Below are positions 57,236 to 64,000 of a stretch of DNA of 64,000 nucleotides, piece after piece. A program made the translations under genes and the position numbers. Below the pieces are notes generated by a model that saw only the letters and a list, made by a program, of their open reading frames with translations, was not told where the DNA came from and did not search any database. This DNA is from Spongilla lacustris (taxonomy: Eukaryota > Porifera > Demospongiae > Spongillida > Spongillidae), in contig OX442420.1 of the NCBI GenBank assembly GCA_949361645.1, positions 8,619,545 through 8,683,544 on the forward strand, read 5' to 3'. Each line of letters opens with the position of its first letter. Within the stretch, counting starts at the first letter, position 1.

Positions 57236-58510
57236 TTATAGCCACCAATACATTGTTGCATGCCATACTGACCTTAGTTATGCATGTCTTCAACTCTTGC
57301 TCTAACTGTTGACACTACAGCCAGCATCAGATACAGAAACATGATAATCATATGACTTTTTTTTGCTGCCTTGTTTATTTCATCAAATAAATCAAAGGAA
57401 CAGATATCTCTAGTTTTGACTCGATAAACTGAGCTTAAAATCGGTGTTAAACATCGCTAAGATTCTAAGCAAGTAAAAAAATACAGTGGCCATTGCCAAT
57501 GAAGCAACAGCTTATGTGTATCAGCATATGCTTCCTCCCAGAGGTTTTAGAACAGAAGAGAGTCAACTGTTGTGGAGATTCCCCGGCCCCTCCCCCCATA
57601 ACATAGTGGAGTTGATCCCCTTTAACTTAGTGAAGTAGGCCCCCCCCCCCCCCCCCCCCCTCTAACTCAGTGAAGTAGGGCCCTGTAGTGGAGTAGGGCG
57701 GGGGAATGATCTGAAATTGATTATCCCGTTCCCCATGCATACTAGCAGTAAACATGTAACATAGTTATGCCTTAACTGCTCAATTAATCTTTTTGGTTGC
57801 AAACCGGCAGGAAATTAACTACAGATAGCAGCATAAACTATTATCAGCAGCTGTTGGTACCCTTCACCCTCATGGGTGGAATTTTTGGGGCATACACATG
57901 CATGTATGTATAACTTTGACAAAAAATCTTACACAACACAATGATTTTTCATTGATATTTTTCTCAACTTGCACCCATAAAAAATTTCATGTCAATGCAC
58001 GTCCTGCCCTTTATAGAAAGGCCTCGGCTGTCCATGAACACGACCTCATCATGATATATCAAATATTTTATTGATACAATTTATATCTCGTTTTTATGGA
58101 GGGGGGGGTTGGATTTTTGCAGTAGAGAGTTTCCCAGCACAATGTGAGTATCCATCCATGCATGTACATGTGCAGTGGTGATCCATCAGGTCATAGAATT
58201 AGGTTTTGAATAGCTAAATACATGTATGTTTGCTTCATCTGGTCCTTTGACACACGATACTACCCTAGTATTAATATTCATAAACAACTTAATTTGCCTG
58301 CAAGTACAGAATACAAAATGCAATCAAAGGAGGCTTAGGGTAAGTAAAAGATGATTTTTTTTATTCAGTGAAACCCATGTGATGAAATGGATAAATGTAC
58401 ATGTACAGTATGGCATGTGTGTGATACATACCCAATGTATTTCCAATGTATACTAGCACTGCAAAGTATTAAGTGTATTGATAGTAATTTCCTATTAAGC
58501 AGGCTGTAGA
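57236..58510. repeat. Segmental duplication B, unit 2, right part
   Basis: Matches 20262-21480. It keeps the 14-codon exon (C-Q-Q-L-E-Q-E-L, about 57270-57312, donor ACTAAG/GTCAGT). The exons equivalent to 20022-20084 (UBAN) and 20144-20218 are missing, falling at the point of insertion. C-rich tract at 57639-57660. Confidence 0.8.
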
Positions 58511-59866
58511 AAGATTTCATTATACACGTAGGGCTTTTGTGTATAGCGCGCGAAGCGCGCAGTATGGCGCCTCGTTCCTGGGACGAGGCTGTTTAATTTT
58601 TGTGATTGCGCCCGTTATTTTGTCGGAACAGCACCCCGGGTCTAATTCTTGGAAAGTTGTCGAACTTACTACTGCAGCTATAGTACAGCTAGTAATCAAA
58701 TGCGAAGCAGCATTGCTATTAATCGGGCTAGCTGGCGCTCTGTCGGATTTTTTTTTTTTGGTGCTCAGGGGGTTTGGTTGGCAAATGCTCTGCACTGCCA
58801 CGGCGCCACACGGCTGTTTGCTCTCATTGAAATCGTGGAAATTAAGCCCTACACCCAGAAATTTTGAAATGAACGTAAGTCCCCATGGCAACACCTGGAC
58901 AACCGATGACCTGTGGAATTTGCTGTACAACAAAGGACACGAAGAGAATAAACACATCAATACTCTAATATGATTTGGCACACCTCTGAACTTTGTAGAA
59001 CAGTTTAAATCACGTGATTTTAGTGTGTTACTGCGTACCTGTTGCCACCCGAATGCAGCCACCTCGGATCGGATATTGGGGTCATACCGAGAACAAATCG
59101 TTAGCTTCAGTCTTTGGAACGTAGAATTGCTGAAATAGACCTTTCGTGGTAAGCTGCACAGATTGTGCTACCAATTTATGCCTAGAGCTAAGCTTAACGC
59201 ATTTTCTGAAGTGGTTTTTAAGCTATGGCAAATCGGCCATTTTGATCGATGGTAACGTGTGTTCTTACTTAGATGTGTGGGCGTGTAAAAACGATACTAT
59301 TGTAGTCTAGCAGTAGGTATCATCAAGTGACTACTTCTGCCTCTTGGGAAAGGTTATAGCTGCTACTATGTCAGAAGCTTTATATGCAGACTAAATGTTC
59401 ATGAGTACACCTCAGCCTTTCTACTGGTACCATGTCTGGTATTGCAGTGTATAGTTGGACATTGCACATGTTAGCAGCCTGAGGAAAGGGTTAGGACCCC
59501 ACACTGTATAAGGCCACCCCCGACTGGAGAGGACTGCACTGCAGGCAGAAGCATACTCTCCAGCTGGCCTAAAGCCATGCGGGATACTACTGTCTCTGCC
59601 TTCTGGTACTGGGGAGGAGATCACAATGCAGCAGAGCAAATCAGTGGTGACAGATCAGTCCAAGCTAGTCAGGCAAGCCAGGTGTCACCCTTTCCCTCTT
59701 CTCACCCCTCTTCCCCCTTCCCTCCCCCCTTATTAAAAACTTTCCTTTGTGTATATCAGTTAGATGCAGCCCATTTAACCCTATGCCACCTGTATGTGTC
59801 CATTTGTTCCTGACTTTCATTCTTGAGACTTTGTATTGAGGTATATACATGTAGATCTGTCCTTGA

Positions 59867-59867
<1 letters not shown>
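58511..59867. other. No confirmed gene; hairpin-rich patch at its start
   Basis: 58545-58595 holds two short hairpins (GCGCGCGAAGCGCGC and GCCTCGT...ACGAGGC). Frames on both strands of 58520-59062 are open without clear coding signature. 59700-59730 is pyrimidine-rich. A possible minus-strand first exon (ATG near 59094, donor CAACAG/GTACGC at about 59048) is unsupported by homology. Confidence 0.35.

Positions 59868-59868
<1 letters not shown>

Positions 59869-59949
<81 letters not shown>
59869..59949. repeat. (CA)n microsatellite, about 40 units
   Basis: Perfect CA array of about 80 bp. Confidence 0.97.
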
Positions 59950-59951
<2 letters not shown>

Positions 59952-60334
59952 GTTGTAAATATTTTCAGGTCACATATCAGAGGCGGCAAATTGGAGGCCA
60001 CAGAGATATCTAGCCATAATGTGCAGGAGTCACTGGCCGCCCACACCAGGCTCTTAAGGCTGCAGTCCTCACTGGTTGCTATACTGGTTTGTCCCCCTGT
60101 TGTCTCTCACTCCATTATGCTGTTATTTTAATAAGCTGGACCTTGCTCAAGGGGGTGCAGTCCACCAGAACATGCTTCCTTCTCCCTTGTCCAGCAGATT
60201 GTGCGGACTGGTGACACTGCCTCCTGGAACTATAAATGAGGTAGTGTATGTGTGGGAGGAAGGGGTTGGGCCTGTGTGAGAGGAAGGACATTGGATCTGA
60301 CTCTGTATAGGAAAGGGGGTTGGGCCTGGGAGTT

Positions 60335-60690
60335 AGGCCTGTGTGGAGAACAGCTTTAGGCTTGTGTGGAGAAGGGCTTTAGGCCTGTGTGGAGAAGGGC
60401 TTTAGGCATGTGTGGAGAAGGGCTTTAGGCGTGTGTGGAGAATGGCTTTAGGCCTATGTGGAGAAGGGCTTTAGGCCTGTGTGGAGAAGGGCTTTAGACC
60501 TATGAGAGAAGGGCTTTAGGCATGTGTGGAGAAGGGCTTTTGGCCTGTGTGGAGAAGGGCTTTAGGCTTGTGTGGCTTTAGGCCTGTGTGGAGAAGGGCT
60601 TTAGGCGTGTGGAGAAGGGCTTTAGGCTTGTACGGAGAAGGGCTTTAGGCCTGTGCGGAGAATGGCTTTAGGCTTGTGTGGAGTAGGGCG
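60335..60690. repeat. 23-bp minisatellite, about 15 units
   Basis: Tandem units of consensus GGCYTGTGTGGAGAAGGGC plus TTTA. Units vary at a few positions (C/T/A/G after GGC, GAAGG/GAATG), and some are shortened by a few bases. No reading frame persists. Confidence 0.93.
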
Positions 60691-61971
60691 TTTTGCAAGG
60701 GCTCATGTGAAGTCACCTACTTTTCATTCCAGATCTCAATGCATCTCCACTGAAAGGAAAAAGCGCCATATTTGTAGTGAATTTTTTTCTGCATGACTAA
60801 TACAAATTTGCAAGATGGACAGAAGTGTTCAGGAAGTCAACTAGTCATCATTGTTGGCATCAATACCAAAAGAATTTTGCAGCATAGCTTTACAGTCATT
60901 TTGGTCTTTACCTTTAACAACCTTTTGGCACCATCCTGCAGTGTAGTTGTACTTGTGTCATGTGATAATCTGTTAACAAACGCACGTATACATATAGTAA
61001 AACAGCCGCAACGCGTGTTGTTTATTCATATAAATAACAGAACAATTTGGGGTCTACAGAAAATGCGTTAAGGATTAAGGACTGTGCTTTCTTGTTGCTC
61101 CGTGTTTGATGGTGAAGGTGTAGGATGCCTACCTTAATCTGTCGTTCCCGAAGTCCGCTCGAACGAGTTTTGTAAGGCTACTTTCATTTTCGCTCCCGCG
61201 TGACCGTATATAAAAGTACTTGCGCAGTATTGTTACGTTTTATTTGGTGAGTGCGTACCGAGTGTTTAGAAGAAAGAATGCGTAGGCATTTTTTAAAAAT
61301 AGTTTGTATATGATTTATCTATATATTTAAGGGTACCGACAACGTTGGAACATATACCTTCCTTAATGAGGTAGTTTCAATTACTGACGTGGTATTTACC
61401 GTAATGTTCTAATTACAAACCTAGTTTCCAGCCGCAAACAGCCGTGGCCAATGGCTTATGCGTTACGCCGCAAATTAAACCACGAATTACATCACGAGGA
61501 ATAGTCTCGTCCCCAGACCCACATACGGCAGCATAGGATATGGATGCATATCAGGCTGGGGACCACGATACACCACAACCAAGGTCTATTTAACATTACT
61601 AATAGCCCTTGCCACGCCACAACCTAGCATCCACGGGGGCAGCAAAGACGATATGAATCAAATTCAAAGCTCATTACTATAATCAATGGTGAATTGTATT
61701 TTAAAACCCCCAAAATATTGGCCTGACATGATTCACCGCCTATGATTAAGCTTTAGTACAGCAAATGAAATGCCCCGTACATGTACCATAGTATGATGTG
61801 GCAGTACATAAACAATTTCTTCATCAATCATGTGTCAATATTAGGGTACACAATTGTACAACACACAATAGTATGTGACAAACAAGTCCAAATGTGACGA
61901 GGACGTGTGTAGCAGGCTTTGTATTTCGGCAACTTCAGATTTCCCCAAATGGAGCACACCCAACACATTCG
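60691..61971. other. Downstream of PTB adaptor; no gene seen
   Basis: A TATATAAAAG word at 61207-61216 follows CCCGCGTGACC, a possible core promoter on the plus strand, but no coding exon follows that I recognise. GTCTCGTCCCCAGACCCAC near 61505 and a GGGGACCACGA word near 61558 hint at another inverted element. Confidence 0.35.
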
Positions 61972-63638
61972 CTATCGGTCCCCACCCCCCGTGACCACCT
62001 GCACACGCAGGCACACCGTGCTGTAGTCATCAACACTGCCAGGCCTGATCACATGATGCACGACCCCGAGGTCGGGGACCGCCTCCCCCTCAGCAACCCT
62101 TTTCACCCCCTCCGCTTCTTCCTCCATCTCATCACCACCACTCTTCCACTGGCCACACCCTTCGCTATCTACCCTCCGTTCCACCTTGGATCCCTTCATC
62201 ACCATGTAGCCGTCGGGATCGTCCGCAGAGTCTTTCCTTGAAGCACCGTTGTGCAGGGGTTCCCAGTTTTCGTACACAGGCCGTCCGCCACACACAATAA
62301 AACGTTGGTTACTGCGTGGGGTGAGGACCTCGTAACCTTCCTCGTTGCCTAGGTCACAGGAGGTCGGTACTGCTGAGGTAGGGCTGACGGCCCCATTCCC
62401 TGAAGGAGGGGAAGACCACCCCCTGCCAGGTTGTCCTGCTAGTGCAGAGGTTGCTGGGGGTGAGGCATCCTGCGAGGACGAATGACCCGACTGCTTTCCA
62501 CGCCGGACAGTCACATCAGCTTCAGTGTTCAGGAGAAGTTTGACAGGATGCTTTTTGAGATCACTCACAGGTTGTACTTTGGGGTCTGTGGTTTGCTCTG
62601 TGACTTCCTGTGTTAATGCAGGACGATGAATATTGTGACCAGCAAGGTTGTACTTGGACGCACAAAAATTTGGCGATACTTCGTAGCGTACAGCAAGAGA
62701 TGAAGAAGAAGCGTTGCCACTAAAGAGACCAGGCAAAAGAATGTGGGCTGAAGGGTTCTCCAAGCTCCCCACAATGGCCCCCTCATAGCTCCGTGGTGTA
62801 ATAGTGGCATAGCCCGCCTCGGAGACAGAAGACAGCCGGTCAAAACCAAACGGTGGAGTTGGAGTTGGGAATGGGACTGGGGACCTGGCACTCTCCTGAT
62901 GTGTGGAGTCCAACGAAGGAGAGGGAGAGCCACAGTGCAGTGTCTGAACGCTCCCTTGTACGTTGACGGCTCTGTCGGTTGGACCAAGCAAAGCAGGACA
63001 TGGAGGATCAGCAACCTCCTCGTACACGTGCGGGGCCCTCATCCAGTAGTGGCGCGGCGCGGGTACCGTGGACTGCCCCACACCTCCCCCTCCCCCCCCT
63101 GCAGCGCCAATGCCCAGTGTCCCGTCCACCCTAGTCGGCTGGTCATCCCTTGGTAGGGTTGAGGGAGGGGAAACCTGAAACAGGGAAGAAGTGGGCGAGC
63201 CTATGGTGGAGACGGACTGTACGTCAGTGTACAGATTAGCGTTGGCGAAGCTGTGTTGACTGAGCGCGCCGAGGGAAGAAGGAAGGGTAGGAGGGGCACC
63301 GGCAGCGTACAAGCCGTCAGAGTGACCATCCGCTGAGCCAGAGGAGTCCAGTACAATCTTCACACCAGTGCTAGTGGAAAGTGCAGATAGGAGGGAGGGC
63401 ATTACCAAGGGGGAGACTTTAAAGACGTATTTTTGCAACCCGAAGGGTCCCCTCCGGCCGGATGTGAAGCAGAAGAGGCCGGTGGAGCAGCTGAAGTCTC
63501 GTATGGTGCTGTAGCGCCAGGTGGCTAGGGGATGGTCATCCGGTGTGGAGATGGTGAGAGCTATGTTGGAGAGGGTGATGATGCAATCTCCTCCCTGGAA
63601 GCTTCCAATAGGAGAGACAGAGCACACTGGATAGCCGC
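61972..63638 (-). CDS. PTB-domain adaptor with multiple SH2-ligand tyrosines
   Basis: Last large exon (551 open codons plus a few before the first shown residue) from acceptor CCACCACAG at 63639 to TAG at 61972. Residues 8-72 match the C-terminal half of an IRS/DOK-type PTB domain: G-G-D-C-I-I-T-L, T-W-R-Y-S-T-I-R-D-F, L-F-C-F-T-S-G-R-R-G-P-F-G; the first half must be on an exon beyond the window. The long Pro/Ser-rich tail has tyrosines in SH2-ligand contexts: Y202-E-E-V, Y273-A-T-I, Y281-E-G-A, Y315-E-V-S, Y432-E-V-L, Y452-E-N-W (Grb2-type Y-x-N) and Y474-M-V-M (PI3K-type Y-x-x-M). Proteins of this design dock on activated receptors and recruit SH2 proteins after phosphorylation. GC is higher than the surroundings. 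A frameshifted paralogue is at 22131-23756. Confidence 0.75.
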
Positions 63639-63786
63639 CTGTGGTGGGAAATGAGCGGGAGAATGTTACACCTGCAGCAAAGTTATGGCAATCTAATCAC
63701 ACCTCATTACTACCCCTCACTCTATACACTGTACATGTATTTATTACTATGCCCTCCAACAAATATCCCTGCCCCCTATGTCAAAG
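63639..63786. other. Intron start upstream of PTB exon
   Basis: Polypyrimidine and acceptor region for the exon ending at 63638 (minus strand). No other feature. Confidence 0.5.
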
Positions 63787-64000
63787 TACACCTCCCCTTA
63801 CCTCACACTACACCTCCCCTTACCTCACACTACACCTCCCCTTACCTCACACTACACCTCCCCTTACCACACACACCTCCCCTTACCACACACTACACCT
63901 CCCCTTACCTCACACTACACCTCCCCTTACCTCACACTACACCTCCCCTTACCACACACTACACCTCCCCTTACCACACACTACACCTCCCCTAACCTCA
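63787..64000. repeat. 22-bp minisatellite running off the window edge
   Basis: About ten tandem units of ACACCTCCCCTTACCTCACACT with variants (CCACACACT, loss of a CT). It is inside the intron of the PTB gene and continues past the right edge. Confidence 0.95.

Noticed and set aside
58545..58595. Hairpins resembling a tRNA or small structured RNA
   Set aside because: No cloverleaf arms, T-loop or box motifs could be fitted.
58520..59062. 180-codon minus frame and 144-codon plus frame
   Set aside because: Both strands open over the same region, no recognised motif, start not ATG; left unassigned.
60335..60690. Could the regular repeats be a CRISPR array?
   Set aside because: Units are contiguous with no unique spacers, in a eukaryotic context with introns; it is a minisatellite.
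63787..64000. Could the end-of-window repeats be coding (His/Leu/Pro frame of 114 codons)?
   Set aside because: The frame is the product of a 22-bp tandem repeat and sits in an intron of the opposite-strand gene.

Overview
This window is nuclear DNA from an invertebrate animal, not prokaryotic. Reading frames are broken into short exons with GT..AG borders that keep phase, intergenic DNA is AT-rich, and CA microsatellites, poly-G/poly-C tracts, minisatellites and many inverted-repeat elements occur throughout. The gene content (UBAN-like coiled-coil proteins, an IRS-type PTB adaptor, a VWA-Hint protein, a giant beta-helix/multi-membrane-span protein) and the dense ACATGTACATGT palindromes suggest a sponge. 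That assignment is inference. There is a 200-base assembly gap at 28801-29000.

Layout: (1) 1174-6331, minus strand: a multi-exon coiled-coil gene whose last exon has a UBAN-like motif (ubiquitin-binding motif of NEMO, optineurin and ABIN proteins). (2) 6882-7359: an inverted-repeat element carrying a damaged THAP DNA-binding domain. (3) 8212-10173, minus: an intronless VWA + Hint (hedgehog/intein-type) gene. (4) 9946-16250: a segmental duplication unit holding coiled-coil copy 2; its partner is 34763-41520, with copy 3. (5) 19110-21460: exons of a third, more diverged UBAN-like gene type, followed at 22131-23756 by a frameshifted PTB adaptor copy. (6) 24356-25757: a CACTA-like element with candidate captured micro-exons, then a decayed Gypsy retrotransposon. 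(7) 28-34.5 kb: MITEs, a relic of a Helitron-type reading frame, and an intact hAT transposon inserted into that relic with a 6-bp target duplication. (8) 34520-34960: a chimeric junction of a membrane-protein tail and the start of the VWA gene. (9) 42204-46116: a 1246-residue beta-helix/multi-span membrane protein whose last 58 or so residues have been frameshifted away. (10) 50256-58510: partner of region 5, interrupted by about 6.5 kb of transposons (two foldbacks and a two-exon Helitron-type gene flanked by an exact 256-bp direct repeat). (11) 61972-63638: the intact PTB adaptor copy, with seven tyrosine sites of SH2-ligand type.

How it fits together: two classes of putative signalling adaptor lie side by side on the minus strand and have been duplicated together: coiled-coil proteins that may bind ubiquitin chains, and PTB scaffolds rich in tyrosine motifs. 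The copies have diverged by loss of the UBAN core, frameshift, splice-site loss and transposon insertion. The rest of the window is mostly the record of successive mobile-element insertions, several of which can be ordered because the duplicated copies act as empty sites.
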